From NCBI RefSeq assembly GCF_018119405.1, contig NZ_JAGPWC010000034.1:1-49444 (forward strand): a stretch of 49,444 nucleotides of DNA, written 5' to 3'. This DNA is from Massilia sp. ST3 (lineage in GTDB: Bacteria > Pseudomonadota > Gammaproteobacteria > Burkholderiales > Burkholderiaceae_D). Under the pieces are notes generated by a model, which searched no databases, had not been told where the DNA came from, and was given only the letters and a program-made list of their open reading frames with translations. Of the stretch, positions 11,169 through 20,063 are shown piece after piece (the first letter of the stretch is position 1; every line of letters starts with the position of its first letter). The position numbers were made by a program, and so were the translations under genes.

Positions 11169-11654
11169 ATGTTTATCGAGAAAATTTGTGTAGCGACGGA
11201 CGGCTCCGACCTGGCGGTGCGCGCCGCCCAGATGGCGGCTACGCTGGCCCGGGCGGGCGGCGGGCGCATGGTCGCGGTATCGGTCGCGCAGCCGCAGTTT
11301 TCCGTGCGCGACTGCGCCGCGGCCCTTCCCGACGCCCAGGCCGAACTGGCGCGCGCGCGACAGGCCGCACTGGCCCACGTGGACACCGTGGCCCGTATCG
11401 CCCATGCCGGCGGGGTGAGCTGCGACACCCTCACCTGCCTGGCCTCGGCCCCGGGTCCCGAAATCATCCGCCTGGCGGAGGAGCAGGCGTGCGACCTGAT
11501 CGTGATGGGGACCCATGGGCCGAACGACGCCAACAGGCTGTTTGCAGGAAGCGTGGCACAGTATGTGCTCGCGAATTCCGCCATTCCGGTACTGCTGTTG
11601 CGCCTGCCACGCGAAGCCTCGAAACCCGATTTCAGCGACGGTCCGGCCGCCTGA
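11169..11654 (+). CDS. universal stress protein (UspA family)
   Basis: A 161-aa single Usp domain, cytoplasmic. It begins MFIEKICVATDGSD, the usual first strand with the conserved Asp. It ends with the ATP-binding motif G-2x-G-9x-G-S (GTHGPNDANRLFAGS), so it belongs to the nucleotide-binding Usp class. The ATG at 11169 follows AGGAG by about nine bases. An FNR-type box sits upstream, suggesting induction under oxygen limitation. It is convergent with the alcohol dehydrogenase gene. Usp proteins help survival during growth arrest; the specific partner is unknown. Confidence 0.9.
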   Translation: MFIEKICVATDGSDLAVRAAQMAATLARAGGGRMVAVSVAQPQFSVRDCAAALPDAQAELARARQAALAHVDTVARIAHAGGVSCDTLTCLASAPGPEIIRLAEEQACDLIVMGTHGPNDANRLFAGSVAQYVLANSAIPVLLLRLPREASKPDFSDGPAA

Positions 11655-11683
11655 TACCGCCGTTGCAGCCCTTCCCCGCCGCA

Positions 11684-12739
11684 TCAGGGGGTGATCGCGA
11701 CTTTCAGTACACCGTCGCGCTGGTTGGCGAACAACTCGTAGGCTTCGACGATGTCGTCGAGCCGGAAACGGTGCGTGACCAGCGGACGAAGGTCCAGGCG
11801 CCCGGAGGCCACTACGTTCATCAGGCGCTGCATACGGTGTTTCCCGCCAGGACACAATGTGGTCACCAGCTTGTGGTCGCCGAGCCCGGCTGCGAAAGCA
11901 TCGACCGGCAAACCGAGCTTGCCCGAATACACGCCAAGGCTGGACAGTGTCCCGCCAGGGCGCAGTACCCGCAGGCAGCTTTCGAAGGTCTGCTGGGTGC
12001 CCAGCGCCTCGATGCTGACGTCGGCGCCGAGCCCGCCGGTCAGGCGGCGGATGGCCTCCACCGGATCCTCGGCGCGGAAGTCGACGACATGGTCGGCGCC
12101 GAGCCGCATGGCCATTTCGAGCCGTTCGGGGACGGTGTCGATGGCGATGATGCGGCTTGCTCCCCGCAGACGCGCGCCGGCGGTGGCGCACAGGCCGATC
12201 GGCCCCTGGGCGAAGACCGCCACCGTGTCGCCGATCCGGATGGCGCCGTTCTCGGCCCCGCCGAAGCCTGTACTCATGATATCGGGGCACATCAGGACCT
12301 GCTCGTCGCTCAAGCCGTCCGGGATAGGCGCCAGATTGGCCATCGCGAACGGCACCCGGATATATTCCGCCTGGCAACCATCGATGGTGTTGCCGAAACG
12401 CCATCCGCCCATGAGATGTCCGCCGCACTGCGACTGGTGCGCCTCGAGGCAGGAATGGCATTGGCCGCAGGGAGTGATGGCGCCCACCACCACGCGCTGG
12501 CCCAGTGTGTAGCCGACCACGCCGGAACCCAGTTCCGCAATCACGCCCACCGGTTCGTGTCCGATCGTCAATCCGGGAGCGACCGGATATTCGCCCTTGA
12601 GGATGTGGACGTCGGTGCCGCAGATCGTGGTCATGGTCATTCTGATCACGGCCTCGCCAGGACCGGCGACGGGCACCGGTTTACGCTCCAGCGCGATATG
12701 TCCCGGCCCTCTGAACACCGCGGCTTTCATCGTCTTCAT
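11684..12739 (-). CDS. zinc-dependent alcohol dehydrogenase (MDR superfamily)
   Basis: NAD(P)-dependent medium-chain dehydrogenase, 351 aa. Catalytic zinc ligands are visible as Cys40 (ICGTDVH) and the following GHEPVG histidine/glutamate. The structural zinc lobe has four cysteines in CGQCHSCLEAHQSQC. The nucleotide-binding fold lies around 165-200, with the sequence VAVFAQGPIGL in place of a textbook GxGxxG turn. The ATG at 12739 has GGGAGG four bases upstream. It lies 40 bases downstream of a tandem-Usp gene preceded by an FNR-type box, so the pair is probably one anaerobically induced operon. A fermentative or redox-balancing role (for example alcohol/aldehyde interconversion) is inferred; the substrate is not determined. 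Confidence 0.88.
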   Translation of the reverse strand: MKTMKAAVFRGPGHIALERKPVPVAGPGEAVIRMTMTTICGTDVHILKGEYPVAPGLTIGHEPVGVIAELGSGVVGYTLGQRVVVGAITPCGQCHSCLEAHQSQCGGHLMGGWRFGNTIDGCQAEYIRVPFAMANLAPIPDGLSDEQVLMCPDIMSTGFGGAENGAIRIGDTVAVFAQGPIGLCATAGARLRGASRIIAIDTVPERLEMAMRLGADHVVDFRAEDPVEAIRRLTGGLGADVSIEALGTQQTFESCLRVLRPGGTLSSLGVYSGKLGLPVDAFAAGLGDHKLVTTLCPGGKHRMQRLMNVVASGRLDLRPLVTHRFRLDDIVEAYELFANQRDGVLKVAITP

Positions 12740-12779
12740 ACATCCTCCCAGGCGGCGGCGCGACGCGCTCCGCCAGCCG

Positions 12780-13616
12780 TTACCGCGCCATCAGAACGGG
12801 CAAACTACATTTCTGCAGGATAGTCCTGCTGACGCCGCCAAGGAACATCTCGCGGAACTGCGTATGCCCGTAACACCCCATGACAATGAGGTCGTATCCG
12901 TCCTGTGTCGCCAGCGTCAGCAGCGTATCGCCGCACTCGATTGTGCGCTTGATGAGCAGCGTCTCGGCGCGCACGCCATGGCGCGCCAGGAAGGCAGTTA
13001 GGTCGGCCTGCTCGCTGTCGGTGAACTGCTCGGCATCGTCCGGCGTAGCGAACGAGACCACCGTGACACGCACCGCCCGCTGCAGCAGCGGCACCGCGGC
13101 GCGCAGCGCGGCCGATGCCTCCTTGCTGCCGTTCCAGGCCACCAGCACGTACTGGCCGATCCGCTGCGGCGGGGGCGCGCATGGCAGCACCAGCACGGGC
13201 CGCGCGCTCGTCAGCACGACATACTCGGGAATGCGCCCGGCCGTCTCGGTCAAGGCCTCGGCCAGGTCGTCCTGGTTGACGACCACCAGGTCCGCGAAGC
13301 GGCCGGTGCGGGCCAGCGCCTCGCTGGCCAGGTCGCTGATCAGGCGCGGCTCCGCAGATACCCCGACCTCGGCGGCGATCGTGCCGAATTGCGCGAGTGC
13401 GCGCTGCGCCTTGTCGTGCAGTGGAGCGAAGTAGCTGGCTTCGAGACTCCCCGGCAGGGCGTGGTAGCCGCGCGGGAAGACATACTGCGATACGCCGGTG
13501 GCCGCGACACCGAGCAGGTGGGCGCCGTGCGCCTTCGCCAGGCCCGCGGCAGCCCGGATACGCGCGGGTGCGTGCCGCGACAGGTCGGCATGCACGAGAA
13601 TGGTCTTGTAGCTCAT
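12780..13616 (-). CDS. tandem universal stress protein (two Usp domains)
   Basis: A 278-aa cytoplasmic protein with two Usp domains in tandem. Domain 1 spans about 1-145 (MSYKTILVHADLS...), domain 2 about 150-278 (YVLVAWNGSKEA... IVMGCYGHTQFREMFLGGVS). The second domain has a modified nucleotide loop (G-CY-G-9x-G-G). The start at 13616 is chosen for GGGAG eight bases upstream rather than the further open frame. It is first gene of a likely operon with the zinc alcohol dehydrogenase. The FNR-type box at 13732-13745 is about 122 bases upstream. Confidence 0.88.
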   Translation of the reverse strand: MSYKTILVHADLSRHAPARIRAAAGLAKAHGAHLLGVAATGVSQYVFPRGYHALPGSLEASYFAPLHDKAQRALAQFGTIAAEVGVSAEPRLISDLASEALARTGRFADLVVVNQDDLAEALTETAGRIPEYVVLTSARPVLVLPCAPPPQRIGQYVLVAWNGSKEASAALRAAVPLLQRAVRVTVVSFATPDDAEQFTDSEQADLTAFLARHGVRAETLLIKRTIECGDTLLTLATQDGYDLIVMGCYGHTQFREMFLGGVSRTILQKCSLPVLMAR

Positions 13617-13731
13617 CGTGTGCGCTCCCGATGACGGCGGTCCGGCGCATCGCGCACGAACGGCCCGGATTGCTCCTTCCATCCAATGCGAAGGAGAGCA
13701 GGCAGTCTCCCTGCTTGGGCCACCGGCGTGT

Positions 13732-13745
13732 TTGACCGAGATCAA
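13732..13745. promoter_or_regulatory. FNR/Anr/Dnr-type box (usp-adh direction)
   Basis: TTGACCGAGATCAA matches TTGAY-N4-RTCAA fully. It is nearer to the minus-strand Usp gene than the second box and centred about 122 bases from that start codon, so a longer leader is implied. Confidence 0.75.
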
Positions 13746-13865
13746 ATCTAACCCAGAGCTGCGGGCCTCGGCCAAGCAGAAGACGGACGGCCCGGGTTCT
13801 TCCGTCCACGGTGTACCGACGCCATCCCTGGACCGCCTGCCCTATCACAAGTTTCGCTACAAATT

Positions 13866-13879
13866 TTGATGCCGGTCAA
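13866..13879. promoter_or_regulatory. FNR/Anr/Dnr-type box (acetyltransferase direction)
   Basis: TTGATGCCGGTCAA matches TTGAY-N4-RTCAA fully and is centred 65 bases upstream of the start codon at 13938, well placed for class II activation. Confidence 0.8.
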
Positions 13880-13937
13880 ATAAATTGCGGTTCTACTTCG
13901 CTAGGCTGGTTCCCGTTCGCGCTTGCCTGGAAAGCCG

Positions 13938-16628
13938 ATGAGCATACGAAACCTGAGCCACTTTTTCTCGCCGTCCTCGGTCGCCGTCATCGGCGCCTCC
14001 GACCGTGCGGGCAGCGTGGGGGCGACCGTCTGGCGCAATGTCGCCGGCGGCGGCTTCAGAGGCGCGATATGGCCGGTGAACCGCCGTCACGCCAGCGTGG
14101 GCGGCCAACCCGCCTTCGCGACGGTCGGCGACCTGCCCGGCGTCCCGGACCTGGCCGTCCTGTGCACGCCCGCCGCCACGGTGCCAGCGCTGATCGGAGA
14201 ACTCGGCGCGGCCGGCTGCCGCGCCGCCGTGGTGATCAGCGCAGGCCTTGACGGCGATGCCGGCGACGGCCGCACGCTGCGCGAGGCGATGCTCGCCGCG
14301 GCCCGGCCATGGCTGCTGCGCATCCTTGGTCCGAACTGCGTCGGCATGCTGGTGCCGGGCATCGGGCTGAACGCCAGTTTCGCGCCGCTGGCGGCGCTTC
14401 CCGGCCGGCTCGCCTTCGTCGCCCAATCGGGAGCGCTTGTGACCGCCGTGCTCGACTGGGCCACGGCGCGCCGCATCGGGTTTTCCTGCTTCGTTTCGCT
14501 CGGCGACGGCAGCGACGTCGACTTCGGCGACCTGCTCGACTACCTGGCCGCCGACGCCGGCACCGACGCCATCCTGCTGTACGCCGAAAGCTTGCGCCAC
14601 GCCCGCAAGTTCATGAGCGCGGCGCGCGGCGCCGCGCGCGGCAAGCCCACCCTGATCGTCAAGGCCGGACGCGGCGCCGACGCGGCGCGCGCGGCGTTCA
14701 GCCATACGGGCGCGATGGCGGGCTCGGACCTGGTCTACGATGCGGCGCTGCGGCGTGCGGGCATGCTGCGCGTGTTCACGACAGGCGAGCTGTTCGACGC
14801 GGTGGCGATGCTGGCGCGGACCCGGCCGCCGCGCGGCGAACGGCTCGCCATCCTGACCAACGGCGGCGGTCCCGGCGTCATGGCCACCGATGCACTGTCC
14901 GACGCAGGGGGCGTCCTCGCCCGTCTGGCGCCGTCCACCGTGGCGCGGCTGGGCGAGGGCTTGCCGGCGCTCTGGTCGCATGCCAATCCGGTCGACATCA
15001 TCGGCGACGCCCCCGCCGCGCGCTACCGCCATGCCCTGGGCGTGCTGCTGGAAGCGCCCGAAGCCGACGCCGTGCTGCTGATCCATGCACCCACCGCGAT
15101 CGTGCCGAGCGCCGAGGTGGCCCGTGCGCTGCTGCCGCTGATGGCCGACGCGCCGCGCCCGGTACTGTGCTGCTGGCTAGGCGGCGACAGCGTGGCGGAG
15201 GCGCGCCGCTTGAGCATGGACGCCGGCATCCCGGTCTTCGATACGCCGGAGGAGGCGGTCAAGGGCTTCCAGCAGCTGGTCGACTACCGGCGCAACCAGG
15301 CGCTGCTGATGCAGGTTCCCGGCGCGTGCGAGCTTGCCGTGCCCGACCGCGCCGGCGCACGCGTGCAGATCGCCGCCCTCCTCGAGGACGGCGCCGGTCC
15401 GGTCGGCGAATCGCCTACCAAGGCCTTGCTGCGGGCGTACGGCATTCCCGTGGTCGCCACCGAGCAGGTGTCCGGCCGCGAGGCCGCGCTCGCGGCCGCG
15501 CAACGCGTCGGCTATCCGGTCGCCCTCAAGATCGTGTCGCCGGACATCGCCCACAAGTCGGACGTCGGCGGGGTCGCCCTCGATCTGGCCGACCCTGCGG
15601 CGCTCGCCGCCGCACTGGACGGCATGCTGCTGCGCCTGGGCCGGGAGCGGCCACAGGCCCGCGTGCGCGGCTTCACGGTCCAGGCCATGGCGCGCCGTCC
15701 GCTGGCGCTGGAACTCATCGTGGGCATCAGCACCGATCCCGTGTTCGGACCCGTGGTGCTGTTCGGCCACGGCGGGATCGCCGTCGAGGTCACGGCCGAC
15801 AAGGCGATCGCCCTGCCGCCGCTGAACCGGGTCCTGGCCGCCGACCTCGTCAGCCGCACCCGGGTGGCGCGCCTGCTCGCCGGCTACCGCGGGCGGCCGC
15901 CGGCCGACATCGACGCCTTGTGCGACGTGCTGGTCCGCGTCGGCCAGCTGGCCGCCGATGTGCCCGAGCTGGCCGAACTCGACATCAATCCGCTGCTGGC
16001 CGACGCCGGCGGCGTCGTCGCCCTCGACGCCCGCATGCGCCTGGAGCGGCCGCCGACGCGAGGCGATGCCGGCGTACGAATGGCGATCCTGCCGTATCCC
16101 GACCAGCTGGAGCGGCGCATCGACGGCGCCCTCGGCCCGCTGACCCTGCGGCCGATCCGCCCCGAAGACGCGCCCGCGCACATCGCCTTCTTCCATGCGC
16201 TGACGCCGCTGGACGTGCACATGCGCATGTTCGGCCTGATGCGCGAGCTGACTCCGCAGCAGCTGGCTCGCTTTACGCAAATCGACTATGCACGCGAGAT
16301 GGCGTTCATCGCCACCCGCCCCGGCCCGTCGGGCGCCGACGAGACGCTGGGCGTGGCGCGCGTCGTCATCGATCCCGACGGCATGCGCGGCGAGTTCGCG
16401 GTGACGGTGCGCTCCGACCTGAAGCGGCGTGGGCTCGGCCGCCAGCTGATGCACTGCCTGCTCGATTACTGCGCCGCGCGCGGCGTGGCCTTGGTGGAAG
16501 GCGTCGCGCTGCCGGAAAACGCGGGCATGCACGCCCTCGCCCGCGCGCTCGGCTTTTCAGTGCATCCCGCGCCGGACGGCATGGTGGCGATGCGGCGCAC
16601 GCTCGCACCGAACGGGGAGGCCCGATGA
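13938..16628 (+). CDS. Pat-type protein lysine acetyltransferase (acyl-CoA synthetase-like plus GNAT)
   Basis: A large 896-aa cytoplasmic protein with the architecture of Pat/YfiQ (PatZ). An NDP-forming acyl-CoA synthetase-like CoA-binding region spans about 5-130 (FSPSSVAVIGAS). Ligase-like domains lie at about 140-460 (FVAQSGAL, FSHTGAMAGSD, NGGGPGVMA). An ATP-grasp segment spans about 480-700 (ESPTKALLRAYGIPV, KIVSPDIAHKSDVGGV). A C-terminal GNAT acetyltransferase lies at about 735-890 (FAVTVRSDLKRRGLGRQLM, the acetyl-CoA binding R-x2-G-x-G). Such enzymes acetylate lysines of targets such as acetyl-CoA synthetase. An FNR-type box lies 65 bases upstream. The start MSIRNLSHFF follows GGAAAG. 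The stop overlaps the next gene's ATG (ATGA), so the two are translationally coupled. Confidence 0.9.
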   Translation: MSIRNLSHFFSPSSVAVIGASDRAGSVGATVWRNVAGGGFRGAIWPVNRRHASVGGQPAFATVGDLPGVPDLAVLCTPAATVPALIGELGAAGCRAAVVISAGLDGDAGDGRTLREAMLAAARPWLLRILGPNCVGMLVPGIGLNASFAPLAALPGRLAFVAQSGALVTAVLDWATARRIGFSCFVSLGDGSDVDFGDLLDYLAADAGTDAILLYAESLRHARKFMSAARGAARGKPTLIVKAGRGADAARAAFSHTGAMAGSDLVYDAALRRAGMLRVFTTGELFDAVAMLARTRPPRGERLAILTNGGGPGVMATDALSDAGGVLARLAPSTVARLGEGLPALWSHANPVDIIGDAPAARYRHALGVLLEAPEADAVLLIHAPTAIVPSAEVARALLPLMADAPRPVLCCWLGGDSVAEARRLSMDAGIPVFDTPEEAVKGFQQLVDYRRNQALLMQVPGACELAVPDRAGARVQIAALLEDGAGPVGESPTKALLRAYGIPVVATEQVSGREAALAAAQRVGYPVALKIVSPDIAHKSDVGGVALDLADPAALAAALDGMLLRLGRERPQARVRGFTVQAMARRPLALELIVGISTDPVFGPVVLFGHGGIAVEVTADKAIALPPLNRVLAADLVSRTRVARLLAGYRGRPPADIDALCDVLVRVGQLAADVPELAELDINPLLADAGGVVALDARMRLERPPTRGDAGVRMAILPYPDQLERRIDGALGPLTLRPIRPEDAPAHIAFFHALTPLDVHMRMFGLMRELTPQQLARFTQIDYAREMAFIATRPGPSGADETLGVARVVIDPDGMRGEFAVTVRSDLKRRGLGRQLMHCLLDYCAARGVALVEGVALPENAGMHALARALGFSVHPAPDGMVAMRRTLAPNGEAR

Positions 16629-17212
16629 GCAAGCGCATCCTGATTATCCAGGGCCATCCGGACGGCGCGCGCCAGCACCTGTGCCATGCGCTGGCCGACG
16701 CCTATGCCGACGGCGCCCGCGGCGCCGGCAGCAGCGTTGAGATGATCGAGCCCGCCAAGCTGGATTTCCCACTCCTGAGCGATGCCGAACAATGGCAGCA
16801 TGGCGGCGCGCCGGCCGCGCTGGTGCCGGCGCAGGAAGCGCTCGCACGCGCCGAACATGTGGTGCTGATCTATCCGCTGTGGCTGGGCGACATGCCCGCC
16901 CTGCTGAAGGGCTTCCTGGAGCAAGTGCTGCGGCCCGGATTCGCACTGGCCCGCGCCCCGGCAAATCCACTGAGGGCTGGGCTCCTGGGCGGACGCAGCG
17001 CCCGCGTGATCGTCACCATGGGCATGCCATCCCTGTATTACCGCTGGTTCTACCGCGCGCACAGCGTGCGCTTCCTGCGCCGCAATATCCTGCATTTCGT
17101 CGGCATCGCGCCGGTCGGCACGACGCTGATCGGCGGCGCGGGGACCATGGACGCCAGTCGGGCCACGCGCTGGTGCGCGCGGCTGCGCCGCCTGGGTGAA
17201 CACGGCGCCTGA
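16625..17212 (+). CDS. flavodoxin-fold NAD(P)H oxidoreductase (MdaB/KefF-like)
   Basis: 195 aa, cytoplasmic. It begins MSKRILIIQGHPDG, the phosphate-binding start of flavodoxin-like quinone/NADPH dehydrogenases. It continues with VVLIYPLWLGDMPALLKGFLEQVL, the FMN-pocket helix typical of that family. It likely reduces quinones or electrophiles with two electrons from NAD(P)H. The ATG overlaps the acetyltransferase stop by four bases, placing it in the same FNR-type operon. The gene ends two bases before the stop of the convergent P-type ATPase gene. Confidence 0.85.
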   Translation: MSKRILIIQGHPDGARQHLCHALADAYADGARGAGSSVEMIEPAKLDFPLLSDAEQWQHGGAPAALVPAQEALARAEHVVLIYPLWLGDMPALLKGFLEQVLRPGFALARAPANPLRAGLLGGRSARVIVTMGMPSLYYRWFYRAHSVRFLRRNILHFVGIAPVGTTLIGGAGTMDASRATRWCARLRRLGEHGA

Positions 17213-17214
17213 GT

Positions 17215-19746
17215 TCAGCGCCCTCCCCGACGCGCGGCGAGCGCCTTGCGCAGTTCGAGCCCGGCCAGCGCCAGCGCGGCCGCCAGGCCCGCCCCCGCCA
17301 GCTGGAGCGGCGCCGGCGGCGCCAGGCGCAGCATCGCCGCCGCCTGCGGCACGGCGAGGACCGCGGCCAGCAGCAGCAGCGCCGCCCCGGCGATGGTCCA
17401 GAACACCGGATTGGCCGCGCGCAGGACACCCCCGATATGGACGCGCTGCCGGTTCGACAGGAGCAGCGCCAGATTGCACAGCACCAGGCCGGTGAACGCG
17501 ACCGCGCGCGCCTGGGGTTCGGGCAGCTGGTGGAGCGCCCATCCGGTGAGCACGCCCAGCAGCGCCAGCACCCACAAGCCCTGCAGCAGCGCATCCAGCA
17601 TGGCGTCGCGGCCGAACAGCGCTTCTTCGCGCCCGCGCGGCGGCCGCCGCATCGCGTCGGCTTCGGCCGGCTCGTTCTCGAAGGCCAGCGAACAGGCCGG
17701 ATCGATCACCAGTTCCAGGAACACGATGTGGAGCGGGTACAGCATGACCGGCCAGCCCAGCAAGACCGGCAGCAGGGCCATGCCGGCGATCGGGACGTGC
17801 ATCGCCATCACGTAGCACATCGACTTGCGCATATTGCCGTAGATGCGGCGGCCCGCGGCGATCGCGTCGACCAGCGACGCGAAACGGTCGTCGAGCAGGG
17901 TCAGCTCGGCCGCTTCGCGCGCCACGTCGGTGCCGCGCCGGCCCATGGCGACGCCCACGTTCGCGGCCCGCAGGGCCGGCGCGTCGTTGACGCCGTCCCC
18001 CGTCATCGCGACCACCGCCCCGTTGCGCTGGTAGGCCTGTACGATACGCAGCTTTTGCTGCGGCGCGATACGCGCGCACACGTTGACGCCGGCCAGGCGG
18101 TGCGCCAGCGCGTCATCGTCGAGGGCCGCGATCTGCTCTCCCGTCACCGCCTCGCCGTCCCCCAGGCCAGCCTGGCGCGCGATGGCGCGCGCCGTTTCCG
18201 GATGGTCGCCGGTGACCATGACGACGCGCAGGCCGGCCTCGCGGCACGCGGCCATGGCCGCGGGAATGTCGGGGCGCAGGGGATCGGCCAGGGCCACCAG
18301 GCCCAGCAGTTCGAATCCGAACGCGGCTGGGTCGGCGGGCCAGCCGCCGGCATCGGCCCGCGCCCGCGCCACCGCCAGCACGCGCAGGCCGGCCGTCCCC
18401 ATCGTGGCCGCCGCGTCCAGCGCAGCCACCGTGCGTGCCGCGCCGGAACGGCACATGGCGGCGATCGTTTCGGGCGCGCCCTTGGCCGCGACCAGGAGCG
18501 CGTCCTCCCCGCGCGCCCATCCATGGACGAGCGCCAGGCGCTGCGGGGTCAAGCCGTACTCCTGCACCAGGGTCCAGCCCGCCGGCGGCGCGCCACCGCC
18601 CGGCAATGCGGCGCTCGCCAGGCGCCAGAGGGCCGCTTCCATCGGATCGCTGCCGAGCTGGCGGCTCGCACGCAAAGCATGCTCCAGCAGCTCGCCATGC
18701 GCCGCCGGCATCGGCGCTTCCGCCCTCGCATCGTGGACGACGCCGTCGCGCCAGAGCGCGGCCACGGCCATCTGGTTCTCGGTCAAGGTGCCGGTCTTGT
18801 CGACGCACAAGACCGAGGTCGAACCGAGGATCTCGATGGCCGCCAGGCGCCGCGTCAGCACCCGGCTGCGCGCCAGGCGCCATGCCCCGATCGCGGGAAA
18901 GACCGTCAGGATGACCGGAAATTCTTCCGGCAACATCGACATCGACAGGGCGATCCCCGCCAGCAGGGCCTGAAGCCAGCCGCTGCCGCGCACCAGGAGC
19001 AGCGCGACCAGCGCGGCGCTGACGATGGCGCCGAGCACGGCGAAGCGGCGGGCCAGCGCCGCGGTCTCGCGCTGCAGGCGGCTCGGCGGCGGCACGATGG
19101 CGCCGAGCGTCGCGCCGATGCGGCCGATCTCCGAACGGACGCCGGTCGCGCCGACGCGCGCCAGGCCATGGCCCTGCACCACCAGCGTGCCCGAATACAC
19201 CCATGGCAAGCCGGCCCCTCCGGGCACCGCCGGCGGACTGCCCTGCGGCGCGGCATGCTTACCGACAGGAACGGACTCGCCGGTCAGCAGCGATTCGTCG
19301 ACCAGCAGCCCAGCTTCTTCCAGGAGGAGCGCATCGGCCGGCACCCGGTCGCCTTCGGCCAGCTCGACCAGATCGCCTTCGACCAGTGCGCTTGCAGGAA
19401 GCCGCCTGGCCAAGCCATCGCGCCAGACCAGGGCGGTCGGCGAGCTCAGGTCGCGTAGCGCCTGCAGGGCATGCTCGGTGCGCCCTTCCTGGAACAGGGT
19501 CATGCACAGCATCAGCACGACCATGCCGAGCAGGAAGACGCCTTCGCGCGGCTCACCCAGCGCCAGGTAGAGCACCGCGGCGCCGGCGAGCAGCAGGTAC
19601 ATGGGCTCGCGCGCCGCATCGGCCAGGATGCGCCGCCAGCCACGGCCGCCCGCGTCGGGCAGGCGGTTGGGCCCGTCGCGCGCGAGGCGGCTGGCCGCGT
19701 CCTCGCTGCTCAGGCCCTCGCGCGGCGCCGCGGCCTCGCGCCTCAT
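17215..19746 (-). CDS. cation-transporting P-type ATPase (P2-like)
   Basis: An 843-aa inner-membrane ATPase. An N-terminal segment GLSSEDAASRLARDGPNRLP is the usual cation-ATPase N domain. The actuator has LTGES. The transmembrane segment 4 motif is PEEFP, and the phosphorylation site is DKTGT with Asp316. The hinge is TGDGVNDAPAL, and six C-terminal membrane helices follow. PEEFP rather than CPC or PEGL argues against heavy-metal pumps. The ion (Ca2+, Mg2+, Na+/K+ or other) cannot be set by sequence reading alone. The ATG at 19746 has no RBS, but its start overlaps the stop of a 33-codon leader ORF that has a very good RBS. A weak FNR-type box lies further upstream. Proximity to Usp genes fits an anaerobic-survival role. 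Confidence 0.88.
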   Translation of the reverse strand: MRREAAAPREGLSSEDAASRLARDGPNRLPDAGGRGWRRILADAAREPMYLLLAGAAVLYLALGEPREGVFLLGMVVLMLCMTLFQEGRTEHALQALRDLSSPTALVWRDGLARRLPASALVEGDLVELAEGDRVPADALLLEEAGLLVDESLLTGESVPVGKHAAPQGSPPAVPGGAGLPWVYSGTLVVQGHGLARVGATGVRSEIGRIGATLGAIVPPPSRLQRETAALARRFAVLGAIVSAALVALLLVRGSGWLQALLAGIALSMSMLPEEFPVILTVFPAIGAWRLARSRVLTRRLAAIEILGSTSVLCVDKTGTLTENQMAVAALWRDGVVHDARAEAPMPAAHGELLEHALRASRQLGSDPMEAALWRLASAALPGGGAPPAGWTLVQEYGLTPQRLALVHGWARGEDALLVAAKGAPETIAAMCRSGAARTVAALDAAATMGTAGLRVLAVARARADAGGWPADPAAFGFELLGLVALADPLRPDIPAAMAACREAGLRVVMVTGDHPETARAIARQAGLGDGEAVTGEQIAALDDDALAHRLAGVNVCARIAPQQKLRIVQAYQRNGAVVAMTGDGVNDAPALRAANVGVAMGRRGTDVAREAAELTLLDDRFASLVDAIAAGRRIYGNMRKSMCYVMAMHVPIAGMALLPVLLGWPVMLYPLHIVFLELVIDPACSLAFENEPAEADAMRRPPRGREEALFGRDAMLDALLQGLWVLALLGVLTGWALHQLPEPQARAVAFTGLVLCNLALLLSNRQRVHIGGVLRAANPVFWTIAGAALLLLAAVLAVPQAAAMLRLAPPAPLQLAGAGLAAALALAGLELRKALAARRGGR

Positions 19747-19844
19747 GGCGAGCTGCCGGCTGCCAGGCAGCCCGGTGCGGCCGCGCTCGCACGGCGCCGC
19801 CGCACACGCTGCACGGGGTGAACGATGGACGCTGCGCCGCTCAT
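19743..19844 (-). CDS. 33-codon leader ORF overlapping the P-type ATPase start
   Basis: ATG at 19842-19844 is preceded by AGAGGAG five bases away, the best RBS of this region. The ORF reads MSGAASIVHPVQRVRRRR... and stops at TGA, which overlaps the ATPase ATG as ATGA. It could be a translationally coupled leader peptide. Alternatively it could be the true N-terminus of the ATPase separated by a one-base indel. The sequence resembles nothing known to me. Confidence 0.4.
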   Translation of the reverse strand: MSGAASIVHPVQRVRRRRASAAAPGCLAAGSSP

Positions 19845-20063
19845 GGACTCCTCTTTACGCTGCGGGTAACTGAAGAAAATGTAGTTCGCACGGGTCCGGA
19901 TGTCACGAAGAAAAACTGACGTGCGTCAAAAACCGACGAAAAAAAAAAAGAGCTGTGCTAGTCGACAGGCGTCGCTCGCATCCTCATCTTCCCGATGAGC
20001 TTGTTCCTCGCCTCGGTTTGGCCGATACTGCGCTCATCGACTGTTGCCGACAAGGGGAAAGGC
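19845..20063. promoter_or_regulatory. divergent promoter region, P-type ATPase / Crp-Fnr regulator
   Basis: It contains CTGACGTGCGTCAA (19916-19929), which differs from TTGAY-N4-RTCAA only in the first base, and a run of about 12 A residues (19938-19951). No gene is evident. The near-match box could serve the ATPase, the regulator, or both. Confidence 0.5.

Larger units (their letters stand above)
13617..13937. promoter_or_regulatory. divergent promoter region with two FNR-type boxes
   Basis: 321 bases between the tandem-Usp/alcohol dehydrogenase operon and the acetyltransferase gene. No gene is evident. It carries one TTGAY-N4-RTCAA site for each direction (listed separately) and is more A+T-rich around 13845-13890. 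Confidence 0.7.

Noticed and set aside
14309..17212. 967-codon plus-strand frame overlapping the acetyltransferase
   Set aside because: It is the wrong frame of the Pat-like and oxidoreductase genes, with Arg/Ala-rich composition and no motifs.
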